Shown here piece after piece: positions 26,741 through 35,404 of a DNA stretch of 64,000 nt. The DNA is from Flavobacterium shii (lineage in GTDB: Bacteria; Bacteroidota; Bacteroidia; Flavobacteriales; Flavobacteriaceae), in NCBI RefSeq assembly GCF_025847235.1, contig NZ_JAOZEW010000014.1, positions 62,001-126,000 on the forward strand. Direction: 5' to 3'. Each line of letters opens with the position of its first letter. Within the stretch, counting starts at the first letter, position 1. Made by a program: the position numbers and the translations under genes. The notes below the pieces were generated by a model. That model saw nothing but the letters and a program-made list of their open reading frames with translations, searched no databases and was not told the origin of the DNA.

Positions 26741-28519
26741 ATGTCGAAATTTTCAGAACAAGTTCATATATCTATAAGCAGTTTTTCTCAAAACGTCATT
26801 TATTCCAATTTTAAGCTATCGCAACAAATGGCAGACCATCACCATTTTTCATTTTTATGGCAATATACCAGTAAAGCAATAATAGAACCTTCTGATCAGG
26901 CATCAGCCATTGGTAAATATATAGGAAGCGAAGTAATCTTTACTTTTAAGGTAAACGGAATTCAATTGATGTCCAAAGGTATGATATCAAATCTAGTTTC
27001 TATTAACCTGCATGGCAGTCCTGCCGGATTATATGTTACCGGTATTAGTCATACGATTGTAATTGATGATATGAAAAAATCAAGAATCTTTCTTGAGAAA
27101 AACCTACAGGAAATTGCACTGGAAATTTTTGCCGAAGAAAGCTCGGGAGAATTTTACCAAAACGAAGCAATATTACCTACTTTCTCCAAAACATTCAAAT
27201 ACAAGACACAATATAACGAAACTAGTTTTAATTTCATGAAACGTCTTTCAGCTCGTTATGGGCAGTGGTTCTATTTTGATGGAATGCGCATGCAGTTTGG
27301 ACAAACCAAACCCTCTAAAGTAAAATTAATAAACGGTTCTTCCTTACATAAATTCAAGATTGAAGCAAATTTAGTATCCCATAAAACCTCTTTTGGAGGC
27401 TATAACTACAACAATGCAGAGAAAATTAGAAATGCCTCAGAGAAAATCACAACAGGCAGCCGCGACCGGTTTGCATCTATTGTAGGCTACAATCAGGGAT
27501 CGGTGGCACGACAAGGTTTAAGTCATGGTGCTTATACTAATAATGCTCAAAATAAAGATGAAATCGAGGAAATGGTGAGATTGCAAACAGCAGGTCGCGA
27601 TGCTAATAGCGTTTTTTATAGCGGAGTCTCCTATTTCCCGATTGGTTTAGGACAGGTATTTACAATCCAGAATAAAAACGTAGAGCATGAACTTATTGCG
27701 ATCGAAATCATACACCTGTCTGAAGGACACGGAAACTACAGTTGTGAGTTTAAAGCTATTCCTGCCGATGTGGCGGCACCACATTATACCGATGTCGAAG
27801 TATTTGGCAAAGCCGATAGCCAACCCGCGATAATAAGCGACAATAATGATCCCGAAGCAATGGGTCGTGTAAAAGTAGATTTTTATTGGGCAGGCTGGGG
27901 AAACTCAAGCGAATGGATGCGTATGGTGCAACAATATGGCGGTTCTGGTCGAGGTTCATACATCATCCCAGAAATAGGCGATGAAGTACAAGTGAGTTTT
28001 GAAGCAGGAAATGCCGATTGTCCTTATGTATCGGGAGCTTTTTATAACGGAAAAGCAAAACCTGAATTTTTCGATCCAAAAAATAGGATAAAAGGATGGA
28101 GACTTCAATTTGGACAATTATTAAAGTTTGTAGAAAAAGTAGGCATTTGGCTCTCCGATCCAAGCGGGAATGAAATTCATCTGGATGAAAAGAATAAAAA
28201 CATGAACTTCACTTCTCCCGAAACGGTCACTTTTAATTGCAAAAGCTTTATAATAAATGCCTCAGAGGGGATTACTTATAATGCAGGAACAGATATAATA
28301 CAAAAAGCAGCGCATGATATTGATATTAGTGCTGGTGGAAATATTACAGAAATGGGAGATGAAAAATTAGATTTTATAGACGGAAAAATGACAGTAACCT
28401 CTGCAGAATATACCGAAGTTGCCGAAAAGATAAATCTAAATACCACCCAAGGAGATATGATTCTAAAGGCATCAAAATCGATTATAGCGAATAGTAGTGA
28501 GAGAAGTAATTTTAATTAA
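26741..28519 (+). CDS. vgrG: type VI secretion spike protein VgrG/TssI
   Basis: This 592-residue protein has the gp27-like N-terminal part (about 1-370, including KTQYNETSFNFMKRLSARYGQWFYFDG) and the gp5 OB-fold at about 372-440. The latter includes NNDPEAMGRVKVDFYWAGWGN and IIPEIGDEVQVSFEAGNADCPYVSGAFYNG. A C-terminal beta-helix stretch (about 450-592) shows alternating hydrophobic residues. It trimerises to form the puncturing tip. There is no obvious C-terminal enzymatic extension, so cargo is probably carried by the adjacent small proteins. It follows TssD after 33 bp. Confidence 0.92.
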   Translation: MSKFSEQVHISISSFSQNVIYSNFKLSQQMADHHHFSFLWQYTSKAIIEPSDQASAIGKYIGSEVIFTFKVNGIQLMSKGMISNLVSINLHGSPAGLYVTGISHTIVIDDMKKSRIFLEKNLQEIALEIFAEESSGEFYQNEAILPTFSKTFKYKTQYNETSFNFMKRLSARYGQWFYFDGMRMQFGQTKPSKVKLINGSSLHKFKIEANLVSHKTSFGGYNYNNAEKIRNASEKITTGSRDRFASIVGYNQGSVARQGLSHGAYTNNAQNKDEIEEMVRLQTAGRDANSVFYSGVSYFPIGLGQVFTIQNKNVEHELIAIEIIHLSEGHGNYSCEFKAIPADVAAPHYTDVEVFGKADSQPAIISDNNDPEAMGRVKVDFYWAGWGNSSEWMRMVQQYGGSGRGSYIIPEIGDEVQVSFEAGNADCPYVSGAFYNGKAKPEFFDPKNRIKGWRLQFGQLLKFVEKVGIWLSDPSGNEIHLDEKNKNMNFTSPETVTFNCKSFIINASEGITYNAGTDIIQKAAHDIDISAGGNITEMGDEKLDFIDGKMTVTSAEYTEVAEKINLNTTQGDMILKASKSIIANSSERSNFN

Positions 28520-28532
28520 ACAAACCATTATC

Positions 28533-28703
28533 ATGGCAATTATAAAACGAGCAAAAAGTATCACCATCAAGATTACCAAAGGATATGCTGTAATGGCTGG
28601 TGAAATAGAAAAAACGGCAGGAACTATTAAAATAGTAGCTACCTATGGAGATATTGAATTAAACAGTACAAAAAAAATCATAAAAAATGGGAACATCAGT
28701 TAG
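28533..28703 (+). CDS. small beta-rich protein in the VgrG operon
   Basis: I start this 56-residue protein at the ATG at 28533 (MAIIKRAKSITIKITKGYAV); a GTG/other start further upstream would overlap the vgrG end. The short alternating strands (GTIKIVATYGDIELNSTKKI) resemble one or two coils of the VgrG C-terminal beta-helix, so it may cap the spike or act as a cargo adaptor. That is an inference. It overlaps the next gene by 17 bp, a sign of coupled translation. No PAAR motif is visible. Confidence 0.6.
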   Translation: MAIIKRAKSITIKITKGYAVMAGEIEKTAGTIKIVATYGDIELNSTKKIIKNGNIS

Positions 28704-29568
28704 TCTAGGTGATTATGAGCCAGAAGAAATAAAAGAACCTTGGGAAGAATCACAATATCGGGATTTATCTAGAGCTTATTATACACAAAGCCTTAATATG
28801 AAGATTGATACTGATAATGACGGTTTGTTACATTGCATTACAGCAGTAACCTCATTAGAACTTAATAAATGTTATACTGATTCAAAAGAAAATCTAACTA
28901 TAAATAAATCCCCAAGAAATTGTTATTTGAGTGCGTTGACTATTTATATGGACAATAAGGGAGAAATAATAAAAGGTGAAAAGATACTTACACAATTTAG
29001 ACTCGTTTATGAGGCTTCTGAAGGCAGGCATCTTTTAGATTCCTCATTTAAAATAAAAAAACAAAAAGAGGCTTGTATAGATGCTAAAGAGTTGCACAAT
29101 CATGTTATCAAAAATAAAATAGTTACTTTTAGAAATGGTAAAGTTTATTTGTTAAAAAAATTTCATGAATACATTATTCAGGCTTCACTTTGTAACCGCC
29201 GTACCGATGTAAATTATACCAATATGAAAGTTACAGCAAATCGTGACGAGCTTAATAAAACACTAAGTCTTTTGGGTATAGCAGAATCAAGTATTGGTTT
29301 TACACCCGGAAAGGCTCCAATAATTGCTGATATTGCGATGAAAATTTTAGGACTGGCTTTAAGTGTAGAACCACAATTTAGTCTTGCAGAATACACTTAT
29401 CCTATTAAAGGACCTGTTTATCTTGATAATGCTACTACAATTCAAGAATACAAACGAGAAAATGCAAATGGCTATGTGTCTCCTCAAAGAAAAATCGGTG
29501 AGCCTCGAAGAGAGAATAAAGATATTTTAAAGATATTAGAAGAATGGGGACTAAACATAAAAAAGTAA
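28687..29568 (+). CDS. unknown VgrG-linked protein, candidate T6SS cargo/effector (293 aa)
   Basis: The protein begins MGTSVSLGDYEPEEIKEPWEESQYRDLSRAY and has no signal peptide or clear membrane segment, as expected for a T6SS-loaded protein. Residues about 30-50 (MKIDTDNDGLLHCITAVTSLE) and a basic mid-region lead to a C-terminus rich in charged residues (EYKRENANGYVSPQRKIGEPRREN). I recognise no toxin family, and no catalytic signature is obvious. Its position between vgrG and an array of lipoproteins is the typical place for an effector. It is tightly packed: 17-bp overlap upstream and 4 bp to the lipoprotein downstream. Confidence 0.7.
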   Translation: MGTSVSLGDYEPEEIKEPWEESQYRDLSRAYYTQSLNMKIDTDNDGLLHCITAVTSLELNKCYTDSKENLTINKSPRNCYLSALTIYMDNKGEIIKGEKILTQFRLVYEASEGRHLLDSSFKIKKQKEACIDAKELHNHVIKNKIVTFRNGKVYLLKKFHEYIIQASLCNRRTDVNYTNMKVTANRDELNKTLSLLGIAESSIGFTPGKAPIIADIAMKILGLALSVEPQFSLAEYTYPIKGPVYLDNATTIQEYKRENANGYVSPQRKIGEPRRENKDILKILEEWGLNIKK

Positions 29569-29572
29569 CAGG

Positions 29573-30253
29573 ATGAAAAATATAATTATACTATTAATAA
29601 CGATACTATCTCTTTTTTCATGCGGAAAAAGAGATACAATCAATCATTATTTAACCAAACCCGTAACACAACAGGAATTAGCCGAAAATGGTTTTTATAA
29701 ATATTCGTATACATACATAATCGATGATGAAGATAAAGTTGATGATACAATCAAGTCAATAGTAAAATATGATATGTATTCGAACGTAAAACCCGAAAGA
29801 AACAAAGAAGGGAAATTATGCCCAACACAATTATGGAATTTTTATCGTGAAGATTCAATTAAAGCAATAAAAAATACAAACTATCTCAAGAACAAATTAA
29901 ATAGCAGAGTTATTACTTATCTGTTTAGAAATGATTCTTTGTTTTATAAAAATATAGAAGTTCCTTCTTTTGATAATAAGCACAATGAAATTGTCGATTT
30001 TACTAGTCGAGAAAAAATTATTAAATATTACGACAGTCTGAAAATTTCTATAAAGCCAGTAATAAAAAACAGTAAAACAGGAGAAATATATACAGGACAG
30101 TTTATGATTGATACTCACAAAACCCGATTTTATTTCTCCGAAAAAGAAAAATATTATGAAATGTTTACAAACTATTTAACCAACTCTACTTATTATAATA
30201 TTCGAGAATATTGGTATTCTGGACATATAAGTGAAATGCATTATTTATTGTAA
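29573..30253 (+). CDS. lipoprotein, array copy 1, candidate periplasmic immunity protein
   Basis: This 226-residue protein has a lipobox signal peptide: MKNIIILLITILSLFSCGKR, with Cys17. The start of the mature region reads DTINHYLTKPVTQQELAENG. The remainder is a polar, Tyr/Lys-rich domain of unknown family (MIDTHKTRFYFSEKEKYYEMF). It is the only full-length copy of three tandem paralogues. Lipidated periplasmic proteins beside VgrG cargo genes are typical immunity proteins, so protection of the envelope against the 293-residue neighbour is the working guess. Confidence 0.72.
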   Translation: MKNIIILLITILSLFSCGKRDTINHYLTKPVTQQELAENGFYKYSYTYIIDDEDKVDDTIKSIVKYDMYSNVKPERNKEGKLCPTQLWNFYREDSIKAIKNTNYLKNKLNSRVITYLFRNDSLFYKNIEVPSFDNKHNEIVDFTSREKIIKYYDSLKISIKPVIKNSKTGEIYTGQFMIDTHKTRFYFSEKEKYYEMFTNYLTNSTYYNIREYWYSGHISEMHYLL

Positions 30254-30900
30254 ATGAAAAATATAATTTTATTAATAACAATCCTGTCTCTTTTTTCATG
30301 CCGTAAACGAGATACAATTAATCATTATTTAACAAAACCTATTACACAAAAAGAATTAGCCGAAAATGGTTTTTATAAATATTCATACACAGATACAATT
30401 GATAATAAAGATAAAATTAAGGATACTATCAGATTAATAGTAAGATATGATATGTATTCAAATGTTAAACCAGAAAGAAACAAAAACGGCAAATTATACC
30501 CTATGTCTTTTTTTGGTGATAAAAATGAAGATTCATTCAAATTAAAATAAAATTATCTAAAAAATGATTTAAATGGAAGAATTATAACCTATGTATATAA
30601 GAATAATTAGTAGTTGATTTTAATGGTAAACAGAAAGAGAAAATTACGGATTTAAGTACAAAAGAGAAAATTTTAAAGTATTACAGTAGTTTAAAAATAC
30701 CTATAAAATTAATAATAAAAGAAAAAGTAAGTACCAAAAAGCATCCTACGCTTTTTATGATTAACAATTATAAAACAAGAATTTACTACTATAATAGTAA
30801 AGGGTATGATATGCTTGTTAATTATAGTAAAGAAGAAATGCCTTTTTGGAATGTTATTGAAGAATGGTATAACGGACAGAATTATGAATTATCTAAATAA
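30254..30900 (+). pseudogene. lipoprotein, array copy 2, decayed by stops and a frameshift
   Basis: The first 98 codons (MKNIILLITILSLFSCRKRDT) match copy 1 to an in-frame TAA at 30548-30550. Reading through, homology continues as NYLKNDLNGRIITYVYKNN (copy 1: NYLKNKLNSRVITYLFRND). It then meets two adjacent TAG/TAG stops near 30608 and resumes in another frame as VVDFNGKQKEKITDLSTKEK and MINNYKTRIYYYNSKGYDML up to a TAA at 30898-30900. The full paralogue is therefore present but inactivated. It starts exactly at the base after the copy 1 stop, and copy 3 starts exactly after it. Confidence 0.85.
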
Positions 30901-31290
30901 ATGAAAAATATAACCATATTATTAATAACAATACTATCTCTTTTTTCATGCGGAAAAAGAGATACAATCAATCATTATTTAACCAAACCCTTAACACAAC
31001 AGGAATTAGCCGAAAATGGTTTTTATAAATATTCGTATACATACATAATCGATGATGAGGATAAAGTTGATGATACAATCAAGTCAATAGTAAATAATGA
31101 AACCGAAATAGATAAATTTTACTCCCAAGCCGAAGATCATAAAATGTTAATGACATTACGCCATAAATACTTACATTGTTCTGCGAGCATGGACGGTATA
31201 GGTATGGAACCCCGCATGACAAAACCTACCGGAGTGGGTTCAAACTCTTACAGAGAAATAATTTGGGAGCGATTTAAAATAAATGGATAA
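30901..31290 (+). CDS. chimeric lipoprotein, array copy 3
   Basis: The first 63 or so codons are almost identical at DNA level to copy 1, with only a handful of differences over about 195 bp. Immediately after TCAATAGTAAA the sequence becomes unrelated and encodes a different tail of about 65 residues (EIDKFYSQAEDHKMLMTLRH, then CSASMDGIGMEPRM, ending SYREIIWERFKING). The signal peptide and lipobox are intact, so a 129-residue lipoprotein could be made. The tail looks like the end of another gene joined by recombination, possibly a lost effector C-terminus. The stop overlaps the DUF2931 start region. Confidence 0.7.
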   Translation: MKNITILLITILSLFSCGKRDTINHYLTKPLTQQELAENGFYKYSYTYIIDDEDKVDDTIKSIVNNETEIDKFYSQAEDHKMLMTLRHKYLHCSASMDGIGMEPRMTKPTGVGSNSYREIIWERFKING

Positions 31291-31291
31291 T

Positions 31292-32386
31292 ATGAAAAAT
31301 AAGATAAGAGTATTACTATTACTTACACTATTAAACTTAACACTGGCTTCGTGCCAAAAAAATATGGAACAAAAAGAATACAGCTGGACAACAGCTGCCT
31401 GCACACCAAAAAACTATCCTGCCGAAATTTTCTCTGGACACTTACTAACAAATCTAAAACCGAATAGCTATTATGCTTACCTTCCCTTTAATACTGTTAT
31501 AAATCCAAAAGAAGGTTTGGGAAGCAATAATAATTCAACCACAGATGGGGCTACTGGAATTGTACCAAAAAAACTCGATATTACTTGGATATCCTATACC
31601 GAAAACAAAAGTTATTCGGGAGTTTTTAATCTTGATGCCAATAAAATAGAAGCCTTGATGATAAATGGAGACAGAGAACCTTTTTATGACAACAAACTAA
31701 AGAAGATAGTAATTAATAAATATTACGGTTATGGTATAAATGTAGGGCTTCTTCCTGGTGGAGTAGTCTTGGTTTGGGTAGGAGGATCGGAAAACACAAC
31801 TTTAGTAGGTCGTTACCAAGCCCATGAAGACAAAAACGTAGATTGGAAAGTAGCACATTCATCAATGGAAGAGAAAAAAGGAGCTGATGAATATGTTGCT
31901 GATATAGTTAGTAGATTACCACAAGAAATAAAAAACCAGATTGTACATGGAAGGATACCTTTTGGCTATTGGGACACTTTGTTAAAACAATATAATTTAA
32001 CGCCTGTAGTAAAACCCGAAGATAAAGTAGAATCCATTTATTTTAATTATATAAACGGTGAGTTCGAATCTATTTTCCTGAGTTTAGACGATAATGTAAT
32101 GTCTATAAAAAAGAGAGCAGCACCACGAAAAATGAATATTGTTTGGCATGATATAAACGACAGACGTATGGAAAGTGATGTTTACTTTGATGAAAAAAAA
32201 ATAAAAGCCTTGTTTGAGCAAACCAAACCCAATGAAGGTATTGGTTTTGTAATTAATATAGATAGAAATACCAAGCCACGAGAAACAACAGGAATGGCTA
32301 TAAAACTTAAAACTAAAGATAGAGAAATAGATTTACAAGAAGCAATAGTATCGCAAGAAACTTTTACAAAGCCAGTGCCATATTAA
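31292..32386 (+). CDS. DUF2931 family lipoprotein, candidate immunity protein
   Basis: From the ATG at 31292 this is a 364-residue lipoprotein (MKNKIRVLLLLTLLNLTLASC, lipobox TLASC). It appears internally duplicated: PKKLDITWISYTENKSYSGVF with NKIEALM (about 90-125) is echoed by PRKMNIVWHDINDRRMESDV with KKIKALF (about 280-315). DUF2931 proteins are often found beside T6SS cargo in Bacteroidota, and an immunity role is inferred from context. An ATG three codons earlier overlaps the copy 3 stop and is less suited as the start of a signal peptide. A strong terminator follows. Confidence 0.78.
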   Translation: MKNKIRVLLLLTLLNLTLASCQKNMEQKEYSWTTAACTPKNYPAEIFSGHLLTNLKPNSYYAYLPFNTVINPKEGLGSNNNSTTDGATGIVPKKLDITWISYTENKSYSGVFNLDANKIEALMINGDREPFYDNKLKKIVINKYYGYGINVGLLPGGVVLVWVGGSENTTLVGRYQAHEDKNVDWKVAHSSMEEKKGADEYVADIVSRLPQEIKNQIVHGRIPFGYWDTLLKQYNLTPVVKPEDKVESIYFNYINGEFESIFLSLDDNVMSIKKRAAPRKMNIVWHDINDRRMESDVYFDEKKIKALFEQTKPNEGIGFVINIDRNTKPRETTGMAIKLKTKDREIDLQEAIVSQETFTKPVPY

Positions 32387-32426
32387 TTTATAAGCAATAA
32401 AAGAGAGATAATATTTCTGCACTCGG

Positions 32427-32470
32427 GTCAATCATGGTACCATAAGAGGCACCGTGATTGACTGTTTTTA
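32427..32470 (+). terminator. intrinsic terminator closing the T6SS island
   Basis: GTCAATCATGGT (32427-32438) pairs with ACCGTGATTGAC (32451-32462) over 12 positions, with a G-T pair. TGTTTTTA follows. It also overlaps the 3' end of the convergent GNAT gene. Confidence 0.75.
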
Positions 32471-33322
32471 GACTGCATATTGCTCAAGTTTTTTCCACAT
32501 TTCATATTGTTCTACAGAAACATCAAATCCCATTTTTTTAAGAAACGAAATAGTTCCGAGAGCCATATCATCAATATTTAAAATGGCAATTGTATTTGCA
32601 ATGTTTTCACTAACTGCATTAAAGAGCTTTGCTCCTATTCCTTTTCTTCTAAAATTCTCATGGACAGCAAATTGATGGATTTTATTTGAACTTTTTCCAT
32701 ATATCACATAACCCACTAGTTGTTCATCTATATACGCACCTATAAAATGACAATGCTCTTGAATTTGCTGCAAAGCAAAATCTGAATTTTGCCAAGTTGG
32801 TTTAAAGTCCCAAAAAGTTCGAAACAGATCCCAGTCAGGGGAATTTATTTCTTTGATAGAAACATTGGATGTTTTACTTATCACATTAATATTTCCTCTA
32901 AAACACAATAGTTTACGGGTTATAGCATAATTAAATTTCTGATAAGCTTTTATGGCCGAAGTATTTTGGGTTATTACTTCCAATACCAAATGATCACATT
33001 GTATTTCGGCAAGCTTTGGAAGAATAAATTGATACATTTTATCGACTAGACCAAGTCCTCTTTTTTTTGGAATTATCCCCGTCCCCCCATTATATATAAC
33101 GTTCTTACCGTCTATAAGCTGTTTACCGTGAAGTATAAATCCACAAAGTTGGTTTTCTTCAAATATACCTACAGATAAATTGAAATCTATTTTATCCGAA
33201 ATAATTTTAAATTTTAATTGTTCCATTGATAAATGAAAAGGAACTATATAATCTGAAAAAGAATAGTTAAAAGTATTTAAGAGAATCTCAAGATCGATGT
33301 TGTTTAAATTTTTAATTTCCAT
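32468..33322 (-). CDS. tandem GNAT acetyltransferase
   Basis: This 284-residue protein has two GNAT-like halves. The first carries a motif A-like IIPKKRGLGLVDKMYQF at about 83-99. The second has a clear acetyl-CoA loop in FAVHENFRRKGIGAKLFNAV at about 217-236, with the Q/RxxGxG/A pattern. Two-domain GNATs often act on small molecules, but the substrate here is unknown. It is monocistronic and converges with the T6SS island. Confidence 0.85.
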   Translation of the reverse strand: MEIKNLNNIDLEILLNTFNYSFSDYIVPFHLSMEQLKFKIISDKIDFNLSVGIFEENQLCGFILHGKQLIDGKNVIYNGGTGIIPKKRGLGLVDKMYQFILPKLAEIQCDHLVLEVITQNTSAIKAYQKFNYAITRKLLCFRGNINVISKTSNVSIKEINSPDWDLFRTFWDFKPTWQNSDFALQQIQEHCHFIGAYIDEQLVGYVIYGKSSNKIHQFAVHENFRRKGIGAKLFNAVSENIANTIAILNIDDMALGTISFLKKMGFDVSVEQYEMWKKLEQYAV

Positions 33323-33441
33323 TATAAAAGTTTTTTTGCTAAAATATACGCTTTTAGTACTGATGTAAATTTAAATATCTTTTTCTGAAAAAATATATTT
33401 TATTGAAGACAAATCAGATGGTGCAAGCGAGCCAGCACTCA

Positions 33442-33474
33442 AAAAAAAAGCTGCCTCAAATTTGAGACAGCTTT
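33442..33474 (-). terminator. intrinsic terminator after acs
   Basis: On the minus strand AAAGCTGTCTCAAA pairs with TTTGAGGCAGCTTT (one mismatch, arms 33447-33460 and 33461-33474), followed by a run of nine T. It lies 22 bp beyond the acs stop. Confidence 0.85.
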
Positions 33475-33496
33475 CACTTTAATTTCTTGAAAAATA

Positions 33497-35404
33497 TTAG
33501 ATTTTTTCTTTCATAATTTCCTCAACAACTTCAGGATTCAATAATGTTGAAATATCGCCAAAATTTGAGTAATCTCCTTCGGCAATCTTACGTAAAATTC
33601 TACGCATGATTTTCCCAGAACGTGTTTTAGGCAAGCCGGACACAAACTGAATTTTATCTAATTTAGCAATTGGTCCGATATGATCCGAGATATATTGATT
33701 GATCTCTTTACTTAAATTTGCTCGATCTCTATATTCTCCTGTTTCTTTTAGGATTACGAATCCATATAATGCATTTCCTTTAATATCATGTGGAAATCCA
33801 ACAATAGCCGATTCTGCTACTGCAGGATGCTCATTAATAGCATCTTCTATTGGAGCTGTTCCTAAGTTGTGTCCTGAAACAATTACAACATCATCTACTC
33901 TACCTGTGATTCTGTAATATCCAACCTCATCTCTTAAAGCACCATCTCCTGTAAAATATTTACCTGGAAAAGCAGAGAAATATGTGTCTTTATATCGTTG
34001 ATGATCTCCCCAGATTGTTCTTGCTATTCCTGGCCATGGAAACTTAATACATAGGCTTCCTACAACTTGATTCCCTTCTATTTCGTTGCGTCTTTCATCC
34101 ATCAAAACAGGTTGAATACCCGGTAATGGTAAAGTTGCATACGTAGGTTTTGTAGGTGTTACAAAAGCAATTGGCGAAATCATGATTCCTCCAGTTTCTG
34201 TTTGCCACCAAGTATCTACTACAGGACATCTTTTATCTCCAACGTGGTCATTATACCAGTGCCAAGCCTCTTCGTTTATAGGCTCTCCTACTGATCCGAT
34301 TACTTTAAGCGATTTTAAAGGATATTTTTGAACATAATCCAAGCTCTCTTTTGCCAAAGAACGAATAGCCGTTGGCGCAGTATAAAACTGAGTTACTTTA
34401 TGTTTCTCAATAATTTCCCAAAAACGACTAAAATCAGGATAAGACGGAACTCCTTCAAAAATTACTGTAGTACCTCCATTTAATAAAGGACCGTATAATA
34501 TGTATGAGTGACCTGTTATCCAACCAATATCGGCAGTACACCAGAAAATATCATTTTCTTCGTGATTAAATACGTTTTTAAATGTATAAGCTGTGTAAAC
34601 CATGTAACCTGCGGTAGTATGAACCATCCCTTTAGGTTTACCAGTAGAACCCGAAGTATACAAAATAAACAATGGATCTTCTGCATCCATGATTTCAGCA
34701 ACATTATAATCTAATGCAGCATCTAGAAGCGGTTGCAACCATTGGTCACGTCCTTCTTTCATTTTTACATTAGTTTGAGTTCTTTTGGCTACCAAAACTT
34801 TTTCTACACATGGACAAGTTTCTAATGCTTCGTCTATGATTGCTTTTAAATCAATAGTTTTATTACCTCTATACCCTCCATCTGAAGTGATAACCATTTT
34901 ACATTCGCTATCATTTATCCTTGCTGTTACAGCCGATGCCGAAAATCCTGCAAATACAACCGAATGTATTGCTCCAATTCTGGCACATGCTAATACTGAC
35001 ACTGCCAATTCTGGAATCATTGGCAAATAAATACAAACTCTGTCTCCTTTTTTTACTCCTTGTTCACGTAGAACGTTAGCCATTTTAGAAACTCTTTCAT
35101 ACAATTCATTATAACTAATGTGTAATGAACTTTCTGATGGATCGTTTGGCTCAAATATTATTGCTGTTTTTTCTCCTCTTTTACTTAAATGTCTGTCGAT
35201 ACAGTTTTTAGTAATATTAACTTTAGCTTCGGTAAACCATTTCACCTCTGCCTCTGCCATATTAAAATCGACAACTTTTTCCCATTGTTGATACCATGTG
35301 AAATTTTCCTCTGCTATTTTTCCCCAAAATTTTCTTGGTTCACGAACTGATTTATTGTAGTGTTTAAAATATTGTTCTAAATTTTCAATTTTGTAATAAC
35401 TCAT
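33497..35404 (-). CDS. acs: acetate-CoA ligase (AMP-forming acetyl-CoA synthetase)
   Basis: From the ATG at 35404 (MSYYKIENLEQYF) this is a 635-residue protein of the usual Acs length. The AMP-binding P-loop is LYTSGSTGKPKGMVHTTAGY (about 255-274), the core motif is WWQTETGGIM (about 405), and the C-terminal hinge/acetylation motif is PKTRSGKIMRRILRKI (about 596-611), with the regulatory Lys in SGKIMRR. It makes acetyl-CoA from acetate, ATP and CoA in the cytosol. The ATG three codons earlier (35413) is an alternative. The PKS and T6SS clusters lie between acs and the DUF294/DnaQ pair that is often linked to it in other bacteria. Confidence 0.95.
   Translation of the reverse strand: MSYYKIENLEQYFKHYNKSVREPRKFWGKIAEENFTWYQQWEKVVDFNMAEAEVKWFTEAKVNITKNCIDRHLSKRGEKTAIIFEPNDPSESSLHISYNELYERVSKMANVLREQGVKKGDRVCIYLPMIPELAVSVLACARIGAIHSVVFAGFSASAVTARINDSECKMVITSDGGYRGNKTIDLKAIIDEALETCPCVEKVLVAKRTQTNVKMKEGRDQWLQPLLDAALDYNVAEIMDAEDPLFILYTSGSTGKPKGMVHTTAGYMVYTAYTFKNVFNHEENDIFWCTADIGWITGHSYILYGPLLNGGTTVIFEGVPSYPDFSRFWEIIEKHKVTQFYTAPTAIRSLAKESLDYVQKYPLKSLKVIGSVGEPINEEAWHWYNDHVGDKRCPVVDTWWQTETGGIMISPIAFVTPTKPTYATLPLPGIQPVLMDERRNEIEGNQVVGSLCIKFPWPGIARTIWGDHQRYKDTYFSAFPGKYFTGDGALRDEVGYYRITGRVDDVVIVSGHNLGTAPIEDAINEHPAVAESAIVGFPHDIKGNALYGFVILKETGEYRDRANLSKEINQYISDHIGPIAKLDKIQFVSGLPKTRSGKIMRRILRKIAEGDYSNFGDISTLLNPEVVEEIMKEKI

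Larger units (their letters stand above)
29573..31093 (+). repeat. three direct repeats of about 195 bp (29573, 30254, 30901)
   Basis: The 5' parts of the three lipoprotein reading frames are direct repeats. The first (29573-29768) and third (30901-31095) are nearly identical. The second (30254-30450) is more diverged. The order suggests an older duplication followed by a recent copying of the first unit into the third. Confidence 0.85.
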
